From positions 45,653,985-45,717,984 of the forward strand of contig NC_052353.1 in NCBI RefSeq assembly GCF_009727055.1: 64,000 bases of DNA, given 5' to 3'. The notes below the pieces were generated by a model. That model was not told where the DNA came from. It ran no database searches and was given only the letters and a program-made list of their open reading frames with translations. Positions 21,521 through 32,964 of this stretch are shown one piece after another. The position numbers were made by a program, and so were the translations under genes. How positions within the stretch are numbered: the stretch's first letter is position 1; each line of letters starts with the position of its first letter. This stretch comes from Benincasa hispida. Lineage: Eukaryota; Streptophyta; Magnoliopsida; Cucurbitales; Cucurbitaceae.

Positions 21521-23279
21521 TCTTGTATTATTACAAAATTACAATGCATTTGTTAACTCTCTTCTACTAATTTTGTAGTTAGCAAGAAGATGGTTTATAA
21601 AGTTGGATTTTTTTTTGGGACAATAGAGATAGAAGATTCGAATCACATACTCCTTATCATTAATAATAGTTATTTATATTTATTTTGATAATAATACTTC
21701 ATAAATAGTTATTTTAATAAAAATCTCAGTTGAGGATTTGATTACAATATAAGATTAAATTATAATTATAAATTATAAAGACTAAATTCTAACTTTTTTT
21801 TCAAATCACATCAACCAAATTTACAATTGAATGTGATAATAATTTAAATAGATTGGGAGTTCAATTTTACAAATCTGTTGATAAAATATTGATGTAGATA
21901 AAGGAAACTTATCAAGATTATTTGAATCAACAATTAATTTATTTCTATGTTTAATAATCTTATTAATAGTATTTTCTATTCATATTGTGATTAATAAACT
22001 ACTTTTGAGTTTTATAAATATTTATAAAAGATATCGATGTCGAATACTCCCATTTATAGATATATAGATAGTTTTTTTTTTTTTAATAAAGTATTAGAAG
22101 TTGAAGGATCAGTAGACACGTCCAAATATCTTAACTAAATTGATACATCTTTAATACCTTTATCATGTCTTAAAAATATTTTAATCTATCGATTAGAGCA
22201 GGGAAATGTGAAAAAACCTTTGGAGTTTGAATGTATCAACCAAAACAAAACTTTGTTTGGAGCGTGCATGCATTAGAGACCCACAAGAGCAAATATTTAT
22301 GGAAGAAAAATTAATGATAATGATTAATGACTATTACCTAAAGTGAAGGAACACATTAGAAATACAAATCTATGTTTTTTGGGCATGCAAAAGCACCCAA
22401 AAAGATATGGAAAAAATAGTTTCCACCACTAACTTGTTTGACCACCAACTACACTTTGCTTCTCTTTTTAGGGGCTCATTAACCCTATGTTTAAATTCAA
22501 AAGATGATTTTAAATCCTCCAACTTGAAATCTGAGAAATAATTTTAAATTAATTAATTTTTTTGGAATAAGAAAAATTAAAATGAATGTATTTAAAATTG
22601 TGTTTGAAATGTAATTGAATTAAGAAAAAAAAGTTAAGAATTTACTATATAGACTTTTAACCATGATGTATTAATTAAAAATTAGAATATGACAAGGTTA
22701 ATTAATTAATGAAATCCTATAAAATATGAGCATTCTAGTTAGGATTTTTTTAAAAAAAGTAAAAACAAATTTTGAAATCACTTTGAATTTTGAAGTCATT
22801 ATCTTTCCTTTCGTAACAAACAATGGAATTCATTTGACATTCATTGTGAATTGAAGTCCCTCAAAATCATGAATTCTAAACAAGCTATAAAACTTTAGTC
22901 ACATAGAGTTGAGGATATTTACATTGATAGTGACAACAATTTAGACGGAATGTAACTCAAACTTGATTGAACTAACAAAGAAAATGCACATGGGCCTATT
23001 TTAGTGGGTTTGAGAGTTCGTTGAGAAAATGAATGTTCATGTTGATTAGGGAAGATCTTGATTTTATCATGCTTATTAGCCCACGGGGTCCTATCTCCCG
23101 ACCTATCAATGATGGAAATTTTGAATGTTTGAAATCTCCTTACAACAACTCCTTTAAAATCAATTATGATATCATGTTTAGTTTGAACCTTATTGGATTT
23201 TAAGTCATCACATCATTCAAAAATTCAGTTACAAAACTACGCTATCAAGGTAAAAATTCTATATTTATTAGAAGAATTT
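21521..23279. other. AT-rich intergenic region
   Basis: No gene seen. It holds homopolymer runs (T8-T11 near 21609 and 22072) and a GATAGAAGATTCGAATCACATACTCC stretch near 21630 in which GATTCGAATC resembles an RNA polymerase III B box, a possible SINE end. Everything else is unassigned AT-rich sequence. Confidence 0.6.
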
Positions 23280-23415
23280 TGGACTTTAATGTCGGTTTTA
23301 AACTGACATTAAAGCCTTTTAATGAAATTTGCAACCGACATTAAAGCCCTTTATTGTCGGTTGCAATTGAAGCCCAAGAATCAAATGAAGCCCTTTAAAC
23401 CGACATTGAAGTCCA
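23280..23415. mobile_element. MITE-like inverted repeat (136 bp)
   Basis: TGGACTTTAATGTCGGTTT at the left and its near-perfect complement AAACCGACATTGAAGTCCA at the right form terminal inverted repeats of about 20 bp. Inside are more copies of the AACCGACATTAAAG word in both orientations. Such repeated subterminal motifs are common in short plant DNA transposon derivatives. AGAAT occurs on both sides, but the target duplication is uncertain. Confidence 0.65.
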
Positions 23416-24643
23416 GAATCTGTCTGTTTTATCAATTATTGTCCATTTTTTAAATGTTGTTGTCGAATCCATTTTTTTTGGTAAAAAAGTATAACATGAC
23501 ACATCATCATCAAACACTGTGGTTATGACATATTATTTATGTATGGATTGCAAATCTATTACATTTAATCTACAAATTCTGCTATAAAATTATAATTTAA
23601 AAGGTTGTACAATAATTCAGCCCTTGAAAACACAAATTACAAGTAATACAAACATTATGAGTTCACTGTCCCTCTCCACTTGGTAAGTATGGATCCCTCC
23701 ATAATTCTTCTTGAACAGAACCCCCAACTTCAGCAGTGTCTGGTTATAGACATCTTTGTCTGACCACAGTTGTTCAAAGGATCACAAACAAAAAAGGTTT
23801 AAGACAAAGGATTGAGAGTGAAAATGTGATCAGAATTCATATTCAACTAACCGTGTTTATTGGGAATGTGTATAAATGGTACATTCAAGGAAAAATTCTT
23901 GTAGTGAATGTGTTGGATCTAGAGTTCCCCAAGAAAAAGCATAAAGAAGTTACAATACCAAATCTTTACTCTTTTATTGGGCCAGTAGAACTTGTCGAGA
24001 CTATTGTGTTGTATTATTACAATGTATGAATCCATCATTTATTAGTGCGCACACATTTCCTTGATTTTGTATAAACTATTGGTGGGTTTGGATTGTTTCA
24101 ACAATTGAATGTCAAATATTTGTTGACGACAAACAAACATATTAAATGAAAGGCCTCGTTGGAGGATTCTTTTTTAGCCCAAAGAGCAACGATCTATTGC
24201 TCATTGTTTACCACGTCAGCCTAGAAAAACTAACATTTAATGACTCGTCCAATAATCATTAGATTTTTCTAAAATGATAAGTTTCTATATTTTTATATTC
24301 ACTACCTACCATATTTTAAAAAATTCAGCCAAAATTTTAAAACTAAACACAAAGTTTTTTGTTTCTATAGTTTATCTAGAAATTTTAAGATAGATTGAAA
24401 ATTATAATAGATAAACTTAAGAGAAATAATTATATATTTAAAAAAACTGAGACGAAATCGTTATGAAACATAGCTTAAGATGTTTTGGTTGATTGATTCT
24501 TAGGCGTTCTTAATTTTAATGTATCTCCAAAATCTTAAGTCGAAATTCTCGTTTAGATTTTAAAAAGAAAATTCACTTTTTTAGAAAAGAAATGATGTAA
24601 TTATATATAATTTATAATTTTAGTTGTAATATATATTGCAAAC
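23416..24643. other. AT-rich intergenic region with one unassigned 97-codon frame
   Basis: An open frame at 23736-24029 (plus) begins [20 protein letters not shown] and has a basic KKKHKEV stretch. I do not recognise it and nothing around it supports a gene. It lies next to the MITE-like repeat and could be a transposon remnant. The remainder is noncoding. Confidence 0.4.
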
Positions 24644-24725
24644 GTCGATATGTCCGAGTGGTTAAGGAGACAGACTCGAAATCTGTTGGGCTTTGCCTGC
24701 GCAGGTTCGAATCCTGCTGTCGACG
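24644..24725 (+). tRNA. tRNA-Ser (anticodon CGA)
   Basis: An 82-nt type II tRNA. The acceptor stem pairs GTCGATA with TGTCGAC (one G-T pair) and the discriminator base is G. The D arm carries TCCGAGTGGTTAAGGAG (A box). The anticodon loop is CTCGAAA with CGA at 24677-24679, on an ACAGA/TCTGT stem. A long variable arm (TGGGCTTTGCCTGC) is typical of serine tRNAs, and the T arm has GGTTCGAATCC (B box). No intron; CCA is not encoded. A T7 run at 24727-24733 fits a Pol III terminator. It reads UCG codons. Confidence 0.95.
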
Positions 24726-25395
24726 ATTTTTTTGTTCAGGGAATGGAGTTAGCGATAATTATATACTTTCTTCTTTGATGGATTAAACATTAATTTATTT
24801 TTAGAAGGAACAATAATTTTCTGTTATATTTTGTAGTTTTATGTTTTCAACCGTATTTTAGTTTTGAACTTTCAAAAATATAATTTTTAATTCCCTCACT
24901 TAATTTTAGGTTAAATTACAAGCCTATTAATTTTTAAGTAAGAACCTATTTAATTAATCCTTGAATTATAAAATACTAATGAGTTATTGATCCATTAAGA
25001 TTTTTAAATTTATAAAATGTACCACAAATTTTAATTTGTGTGTTTAATAAGTTTATGTGCTTTTACTTTTGTATTTAGTAAGGTCTCGAACCAATCAATT
25101 TTTTTAAAAAAAAAAAACTCACAAAACACATATTTCATGTGTTAGAATTCATATTTAGATTTAATTAGAAAAAATAAAGGAAAAAAAAAGTAAACTTTAT
25201 GCCTAATAGATGTAATGAATTCATATTTCATCTATTGGAAATAAAATTTAAAGATAAATATTATACACTTTAAATTTCATGATTAAAAGGCTGATAAAAA
25301 TGGGATGGGTGATTCGTGACTCGTAGATCTTTTATATGTTAGATTTAAGTGCATTGAAGATGGATGGCCAATCAAATCGCTTGAAGGTAAGGTCA
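24726..25395. other. AT-rich spacer between tRNA-Ser and copia D
   Basis: No gene seen. A Pol III T-run lies at the start. The 3' LTR of copia D would be expected in about 25120-25414, but only its innermost 20-30 bases remain, so this is host sequence brought next to the element by deletion. Confidence 0.6.
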
Positions 25396-25541
25396 AACAA
25401 ATTCAAGGCATTTCAACAAATCTCCACTTTGACTTGAATTCTCTCCCAGATAACAGATGTACCAAATGCAACATAAATCAATATCGCCAGACGTACCCAG
25501 ACTTCTCCCTCCTGCCTCAAAGTGTCCCACAAAAGGGACCA

Positions 25542-26000
25542 CTAACAATTCAAAACATTCAGCAAGTCCAAACAATGTTGGAACTTGCCTTGTGGAACCA
25601 GTTTGGTGAACATATCAGCAGGGTTATCGGCAGTACCAATTTTCATCACTTTAACTCTCTGCTTACCTCTTAAGAAGTGATATCTTACATCTATGTGTTT
25701 AGTCCTCTCATGATGAACTTGATCCTTGGCTAGGCATATTGCACTCAAACTATCACAATATACAATAGCTTGGTCATGATGCAAACCAAGATCACCAACT
25801 AACCCCCTCAGCCATATTCCCTCTTTAGCAGCTTCAGTCAAGGCCATGTACTCTGCTTTAGTAGTAGACAAAGTGATTGTAGGCTGTAAGGTTGCCTTCC
25901 AATTAACAACAGAACCACCCAGAGTGAACACATAGCCAGTCATAGACCTCCTACTGTCAACATCTCCAACATAGTCAGAATCAGAATAATTCGTCACCAA
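25542..26000 (-). pseudogene. copia D RNase H and pol C-terminus
   Basis: Reads NYSDSDYVGDVDSRRSMTGY, where YSDSDYVGD carries the first catalytic Asp, then TLSTTKAEYMALTEAAKEGIWL with the catalytic Glu, IVYCDSLSAICLAKD with the next Asp, and the terminal HIDVRYHFLR and GTADNPADMFTKLVPQGKF. All RNase H catalytic positions are present. It degrades the RNA strand during reverse transcription. The frame ends with LNVLNC just before the polypurine tract. A stop upstream (near 26080) separates it from RT. Confidence 0.9.
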
Positions 26001-26040
26001 ACACTCTGTGCAATTCCCATAAACAAGACCAACATCAGAT

Positions 26041-26960
26041 GTATCTTTAAGGTAACGAAAAATCCTTTTAATGGCTTACCAATGCTCCTTCCCAGGTTGA
26101 CCCATGAACCTGCTGACAACACTAACAACATGGGCAAGATCAGGCCTAGTACAGACCATAGTATACATCAAACTTCCCACTGAACTAGCATAAGGAACTC
26201 GAGACATGTACTCCTCCTTAGCTTCAGACTATGGTGAAAACTCAGATGACAAACGAACATTTACAACACTAGGAATATCTATAGGCTTAGCTAATGACAT
26301 ACCAAACCTGGACAATATTTTATGAATATATCCTTTTTGTGACAAGAAGAGCTTATTCTTACCTCTGTCCCTATAAATCTTCATACCCAGAATTTTCTGA
26401 GCAGCACCCAAATCCTTTATATCAAACTCAACACTAAGAAGATTCTTCAATTTCAGAATATCATACTTGGACTTTGCAGATATGAGCATATCATCTACAT
26501 ATAAAAGTAAATAAATCATCGAACCATCATCAACTTTGTTGTGATATACACAACAATCATATGGACTCCTGTTATAGCTAAGTCCAATCATATAGCTGTC
26601 AAATCGTTTATACCATTGCCTTGGAGACTGCTTTAACCCATACAAAGATTTCTTCAACTTGCAAACATAATCTTCTTTACCTGGACACTAGACTCATATA
26701 GTTGGGTCATATATATCTCTTCCTCCAACTCTCCATGTAAGAAAGTTGTCTTCACATTTAGTTGTTCAAGTTCCAAATTTTGATGTGCTACTATAGCTAG
26801 TAACACCCTGATAGAAGTATGTCTGACTATTGGTGAGAAGATCTAATTATAATCAACTTCTTCCCTTTGTGTGAACCCACTAGCAACAACTCGAGCTTTA
26901 TATTTAATGCCCTCTGAAGGTGATATTCCCTCCTTTTTCTTGAAGACCCATTTACAAGTG
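26041..26960 (-). pseudogene. copia D reverse transcriptase
   Basis: The best open part (26657-26229) reads KKSLYGLKQSPRQWYKRFDS, then SMIYLLLYVDDMLISAKSK with the catalytic YVDD intact, and EFDIKDLGAAQKILGMKIYRD. Upstream in other frames (26690-26960) are recognisable fragments of the fingers domain (KGVNPEGIKYKARVVASG-like), with stops near 26691 and 26847. Downstream, the connection region around 26100-26220 has further stops. It belongs to the same polyprotein as the flanking integrase and RNase H. Confidence 0.85.
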
Positions 26961-27263
26961 ACAATTTTTCTCTCCTTAGGTCATTTAACTAATTCCCAAG
27001 TCTGATTTTTGTTAAGAGATTCCATCTCATCCCCATAGCAGCAAGCCATTTAACAGACTCACCACATGACACAGCTTCTCTATAGGTGGAGGGCTCATGA
27101 GGATCCACCTCTTCAGCAACCTGCAACACAAAAGTAACCATATCTTCAAAACCATACCTCACAGGAGGTCCAACACCAACTCTTCTAACTCTATCACGAG
27201 CTATGCTCGGTTGATCTACTCATGCAAAGTAACTTCTAACATTCTAGGCACATTAATTTCTGG

Positions 27264-28698
27264 TTACACATCAGTTTCTGTAGTAACGTGTTGATCTTCT
27301 CCACCTTGATGTTGTAATTCATTCACAGCTGAATTGAATTGCATCTCCACCTGTTTATCAATATTACTACTTTCTCCCACATCAGTAGACGTCACAAAAG
27401 ACTTTACAGTTGAGTTAAGCATGGAATTTTCATCAAATATCACAGTCCTACTAAGTATGACTCTATTCTCAGAAGGTGACCAGATTCTATATCCCTTAAC
27501 TCTATCCCTAAAACCCATAAATATAACCTTTCTAGCTCTCGGTTCTAATTTACCCTCATTAACATGATAGTAGATAGTACCACCAAAAACTTTTAATAAA
27601 GAATAATTTACAGGCTTACCAGATCACACCTCGTAAGGTGTTTTATAATCAATAGCTGTGTGAGGTCCACGATTGATCAGATAACATGATGTATTCACTG
27701 TTTCTGCCCAAAACTTTCTAGCCAACCCTGCATTAGAGAGCATACATCTTTCTCTCTCCAACAACGTCTGATTCATACGTTCTGCAATCCCATTTTGCTA
27801 TGGAGTATTTCTAACAGTATGATGACGAACAATTCCCTCAGCTTTACAGAACTCATTAAATTCAGATCCATAGAATTTCAGACCATTATCAGTTCGCAGC
27901 CTTTTGATCTTCTTCCCAGTTTGATTTTCAATCAATATCTTCCACTGCTTGAAATTCTTGAAGGCTTCACTTTTATATTTCATCATAAAAACCCAAGTCA
28001 TTCTTGAGTAATCATCAATTATAGCAAAAATACCTACTGCCTCCAATAGATTCAACTTTGGAAGGTCCCCAACAGTCTGAATGAATATAATCAAGTGTCC
28101 CTTTTGTACGATGAACACCTCTTGGAAACTTGCTACGATGAAGCTTCCCAAATACACAATGTTCACAAAATTCAAAATCCTGCACCTTATGCCCATATAG
28201 AAGATCCCTTTTATATAGAATTTGCATATCTTTTTCACTCATATGACTAATTCTCATATGCCATAACTTAGTCATATCATCCTTGTGAACGACCGACGGT
28301 GCAACAACAACATAAGCTGTTATTGTGGAACCTAATAGAAAGTACAGTGTTCCACGCTTTATGCCTTTCAGAACTACTTCAGAACCCTTATAGACATACA
28401 TTGCTCCACCTTTACCTTCAAAACTGTAACTCTTGCTATCGAGTACACTAAAGGATATTAAACTCTTCTTCATTAGTGGAACATGCCTAACCTCTTTTAA
28501 AGAGTAGAAGGTGCCATTATGTGTTCGTATCTTGACTGAGTCGATTCCAACTATCTTGCACACAGCACCATTAGCCATGCTAACATTCCCTCCATCTATT
28601 TGCTGATAGGTTGAGAACCACACTCTATTTGGGCACATATGATAAGATGCCCCAGAATCAAGAACCCACACATCATTAGAATGTGACTGTTCATTCAC
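27264..28698 (-). pseudogene. copia D protease, integrase and post-integrase region
   Basis: Starting at 28698 the protease reads DVWVLDSGASYHMCPNR, with the catalytic DSGA. The integrase zinc finger follows (LWHMRISHMSEKDM...DFEFCEHCVFGK), then the core: DYIHSDCWGP (first Asp), a frameshift near 28020, IDDYSRMTWVFMMKYKSEAF, IKRLRTDNGLKFYGSEF (second Asp) and a stop where the PQQNG-type segment leads to the Glu. A region with WSPSENRVILSRTVIFDE (27518-27264) is the post-integrase C terminus. Confidence 0.85.
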
Positions 28699-28840
28699 AA
28701 CTAAAGCTAGATCTCCTTCAGAATCGATCTCAACTTCTTCAGAATCAATCTCAACTTATGCAACAGAGGTGGATTCGTCCATTTTGTCACTCTTTTCCTT
28801 ATTTTCCTGATTCCTTTTTTATCTTAGGACATTCGATTTT

Positions 28841-29572
28841 CTAGTGCCCCTTTTCTTTCCAGTAGTTACAAATATCATCTGATCTAGAACCCTTTGACTT
28901 CGAAGACCTTTTATTCTGGTTCGACTTCTGCTTACCAGAATTCCTATGTCCCTTGCTTCCTGTAGCAGCTAACCCAGATGCCTGACTTTCTGTAACTGAA
29001 CTTCCTGCATTCTGACAGTCATCTCTCATAAGCAACGTGGACTTTGTATCTTCTAAGGTTAGAGTTTCTTTCCCTCCAATATACAAGTCAACGAAAGTCT
29101 CATAAGACGGCGACAAAGATGTCAATAGAATTAGGGTAGCATCCTCATCATCAACCTTAACCTCTACATTACGTAAATCTAATAAAATTTTATTTAATTG
29201 ATCAAGATTGTCTCGTAGAGACGTACCTTCCTGCATACGTAGATGATACAAACGTTTCTTCAGAAACAACTTATTGGTTAAAGATTTCATCATGTAAAGA
29301 CTCTCCAACTTCAACCAAAGACCAGCGGCAGTTTCTTCATCTGCGACCTCGATGATGACGTCATCAACCAAACATAGCATGATCGTTGAATGAGTCTTCT
29401 CTTCAAAAGTCTGCCACTTTTCGTCATCCACGGTAGCCTTCTTTGACTTACCCGTCAGCGGCTCCCACAGCGCTTGCTGCTTTAGCAGGAATCGCATCTT
29501 GATCTGCCATAAACCAAAACTGTTCCTCCCAGTAAATTTGTCGATCTTTACGTTCATGCCAAACATCTTCAA
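28841..29572 (-). pseudogene. copia D Gag
   Basis: Begins MKMFGMNVKIDKFTGRNSFG and continues LWQIKMRFLLKQQALW and LWLKLESLYMMKSLTNKLFL, the UBN2/Retrotrans_gag type of copia Gag. TSLSPSYETFVDLYIGGKET is the usual capsid C-terminal phrase, followed by a basic Lys/Ser/Arg-rich stretch. The zinc knuckle is damaged: CNYWKEKGH has Trp in place of the second Cys, and a stop follows. Start: first Met after the primer binding site, 45 bp away. Confidence 0.88.
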
Positions 29573-29616
29573 TTTTCAAATAAATGCGGAATTTCGAAAA
29601 AAAAAATCCTAACAAG

Positions 29617-29628
29617 GCTCTGATACCA
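29617..29628 (-). other. initiator tRNA-Met primer binding site of copia D
   Basis: Minus strand TGGTATCAGAGC, the standard copia primer site complementary to initiator tRNA-Met, three bases from the LTR edge at 29632. Confidence 0.92.
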
Positions 29629-29631
29629 GTT

Positions 29632-29923
29632 TGTTGCAAAATCGATAATTAAAGAACACAAAAAGGAATGTAGAGTAGGGAAGATCAACACACAGATATA
29701 CGTGGTTCACTAACAGTGTGTTAGCTACATCCACGGGCAAAGGGAGAACAATATTATTTGAGAGAATGTTTTCAAAATTACATCAAAACGGCGTCTCTAG
29801 GGTTAGAGAGTTTATATAGCGCACTACTCTAAACCCTAGGATCAAAATCGTAAATAACTGCAAATAAATAACCCGTACTAGGTTGTTCAAAGCGCCAACA
29901 AACAGATTCAAAGCATTTCAACA
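29632..29923 (-). repeat. 5' LTR of copia D (292 bp)
   Basis: In element orientation TGTTGAAATGCTTTG at 29923 to TTTTGCAACA at 29632. It contains CCTAGGGTTTAGAGTAG and a TATATAAAC TATA-type box near 29815. The innermost bases match the LTR stub at 25396-25414. Confidence 0.9.
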
Positions 29924-32900
29924 TTTTCCTATGTTAATCACCCTTATTCTTGTAATTTTATGGCTCACTCGCTTGCTCACGCTATTTTTAATTATTTAAG
30001 TATCCTACATTCTTCTTCTGTTCGAGAAGCGTATAAGGTTTGTTAGGACTAAAGAGTCTTATTATCTAGATTGGTTCACTTTTTCTCCCTGAGGATTGTT
30101 TTCTTAGAAAAAAAAATCATGACTAAATAAAACTTTAGAAATTTATTGGACACCAACCTAAAACTTCTTTTAATTATTTTATTTTACACGACATTTTTAA
30201 AAATAATAATAATAATAATAATAAACAAAGAAAAGCAAAGTCAAGGGACGGAGAATATAGGAGGTCCACTGGGAATAAACAGTAAAGTCAGTAAATATGT
30301 CTTCTTTTATTGGATCCGATCCCGTGACATTCCTTTTTTCTGAGACCTGGAAAACGCCGCCGCCCCACGACGGCAACATTTCATATCCACCGTCGGCGTC
30401 GGCGACACAAAATCCCAGACACAGCTGAGCCAAATTTGAATTTTAAATTGCACCTCTACAGAAAGACATTTGGAATTTTTTTTGTCTTCCTATCTTCTGT
30501 TTCAATCAGTTTTGACCGATTCTCTTCCTTCCTGCCAAATTTAAGAGAAATACTGTCTTGATCGATTTATACTTTAGTTTCTATTTTGTGTTTTCATTTT
30601 CAAATTTGAGTTTTAATTTAGGGCTTCTTTTATGACGGTTTGAATTTTAGTTTTCTATCCAATTTCTCATCTTTTTCGTTTTTTCTTCAAAAATATTTAA
30701 ATTTATAATCCAATTATGAAAACAAAAACATGTTAAAGTTTTTAAAAATATGGATGCTTATAAACTTATTTTTAAAAAATCAAATGGTTGTAGTTTAAAG
30801 AAATCAAGTGTAACATATTTAGTCACCACTTTCTAAATTTATTTGAAAGGTAAATGATATGAATTAAAGTTAAAACATATATATGTATTTTTTTATTCGA
30901 CGGTTTTTAAATATAGAAAAATGAATTAATTTATTTACAAACATAGCAAAATATCACTAATGTATCTATCAATGACACATAATGATATTTTGTTATATTT
31001 AAAAATATTTCTAACAATATTATCATTTGAAACGATTACTCTTTTTTTTTCTAATGAGTCGATAGAGATTTTTTTTATATATAAATATATGGACTAAAAA
31101 TATCCAATTTCATACTTTACCAAGTAATTAAAAATTAAATTTAAATCTCAAGAACTAACATTTCATATTTTTTGACCTCTAAAGACTTGTTAAAACTAAA
31201 TTCAATATGTAAGACTAAGACTCCATTAGTTTTTAAGTTTTGAGATTTTGAGATTTAAGCTTAATAAAATCAAGTTCTACCTATGGGAGCACCTTTGTTT
31301 TGCTATCAACAATATATCAATATTCTAAAAAACGAATGTCACAAGATTTAAAAACTTAAATTGTTAAGAATTCTACGTTGGAAAAACTAAGGGGACTCAC
31401 ACTCTTTATAACATAAATGGGTTACTCTTTTTATTGCCAATTGATTTTGAGATGAAACTTCATACTATCAAACATAAATAATAATAATAATAATCATTAA
31501 AAAAATAATTTTGTTTTCTGTAATTTTACCAAAAATTCAAAAGTTTTCTTAAGAAAGGTTAAACTTATACATAAACATAAATTTCAAAAATAAAAAATTA
31601 AATGTGAAAATATTCTTAAATAGGGTGTAGAAGTACTTGTTTTGAAAAGTCAGTGCAACAAAGTACGTCATACATTTTGATTAAAGTGAATATAAAAAAA
31701 AAGGATCAATGATTATTATAAACTTATTAGGAAAAGGTATTAGCAAAATATAAGGGATCCTTTATTTTGCGGACATCCTAGATTCCTCTAGACCATGTGG
31801 ATTATCGTGTTTGTTTTGCAGTATTGTGAGATGTCCCGACATCTGAAAATTCTCGAATCCTCATAAAACATGAGTTTTCCAGATTCCCGAGTTGAAGACA
31901 TCCCTATTTTCCATTTTTTTAATTTATATTATTATATATATAATAAAATATATATATATATTATCATTTGCATTATATAATTAAAATAAATATTGTCAAC
32001 CATGTATTCATATATTTTTAGTTATATCATAATTCTTATTATTTTTTTGCAATATATTCAAGTTTAAATTTAAAATCTTAAATTATGATATATTATTTTG
32101 TTGAGAAAAATAATATATAAAAATAATATAAATTGTATTAATTTTAAAAGAAATTCAAATCGATAAAAACAAATATGTTATATAAGTTCCAATTATATCA
32201 AATTAATTATAAAGTAATAAATAGTTGTAAGGGCATGCTTGGAATTTATGTAAATTTAAGACATTCCCGAATAAAAATAAACATACACAGTTATCAAAAT
32301 ATTCATAAATATATGCAAAAATATTTCTACAAAATAAACATAGTAATTTAAAGATGTCGGACATCTATAATTCTTAATATATATAATTTCGGATACGTAC
32401 TATTCTAGTTATCTACCTTCCTAAAAATACAAACGACACTTAGTGTAGGAAAGGAACATTTTGAAGATGGAAAGAAAATATGGTATAGTGTGTTTTTAAG
32501 GCTAAAACAAGCTGTAATTAGGTCAAAAGTCAAAATATAAAATTGTCCATTCAACATAAAGCTAAGAAAAACACAAAAGAAAATATTCTTGTCTAATATA
32601 TATATATATATTATGTACATGTGTGTGTATATATAATCTCTTAGTTTAAATTTAAAATAAGAAAAAATTATCTAGAGGCACTGTTACAATATGATTGACA
32701 ACATTAAAATAGTGTGGCACGTATATATAAGAGAAACTACAAAAATACTTCGAATTTGTTCGATTAATATCCAACCATTCTTGTTGATTTTTTTTTCTTC
32801 TGAAATGAGCCAACCAAACCAAACTAGAGACCTATGAAAAGCTGTTGTAGCCTTTTGAGACAAAGAAAACACACTGCTCCTAAAGATTTCCCCTAAGATC

Positions 32901-32964
32901 ACTGGACCACTAAAACCCAAAACCAAAATCCAATAAATATTGAACAATTAATTATAAAATAAAT
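29924..32964. other. AT-rich intergenic region between copia D and SCL32
   Basis: No gene can be supported. A CpG-rich patch at 30350-30410 (GCCGCC, CGACGGC, CGTCGGCG) followed by a pyrimidine-rich leader-like stretch resembles a gene 5' end, but no coding exon follows on either strand. An AAT repeat lies at 30203-30223 and a TA-rich repeat at 31925-31960 and 32598-32612. A MITE-like copy is at 30930-31040. The GTCCCGACATCT/AGATGTCGGACATCT words near 31840 and 32355 may mark ends of an old transposon. Confidence 0.55.
30930..31040 (+). repeat. MITE-like repeat, copy 1 (diverged)
   Basis: Contains AACATAGCAAAATATCACTAA, a short TCTATCAATGA core, and TGATATTTTGTTATATTTAAAAATATTT. The two A-T-rich ends are inverted relative to each other. 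Shares these words with copies at 35368, 44840 and 45762. Confidence 0.55.

Larger units (their letters stand above)
25396..29923 (-). mobile_element. Ty1/copia element family D, 3' LTR almost completely lost
   Basis: Minus strand: 5' LTR 29923-29632 (292 bp, TGTTGAAATG...TTTTGCAACA), initiator-tRNA-Met primer site 29628-29617, gag, protease, integrase, RT, RNase H, polypurine tract (GTCAAAGTGGAGATT, 25415-25430). After the tract only AATTCAAGGCATTTCAACA of the 3' LTR remains at about 25396-25414. Several stops and frameshifts break the polyprotein, though the RT and RNase H active sites look intact. Confidence 0.9.

Noticed and set aside
23736..24029. A 97-codon frame as a gene
   Set aside because: No recognisable domain, no splice or promoter context; left as unassigned.
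30197..30433. Minus-strand 78-codon frame (GGGVFQVSE, then a Tyr run) as a protein
   Set aside because: Ends in translation of an AAT microsatellite; no supporting exon.
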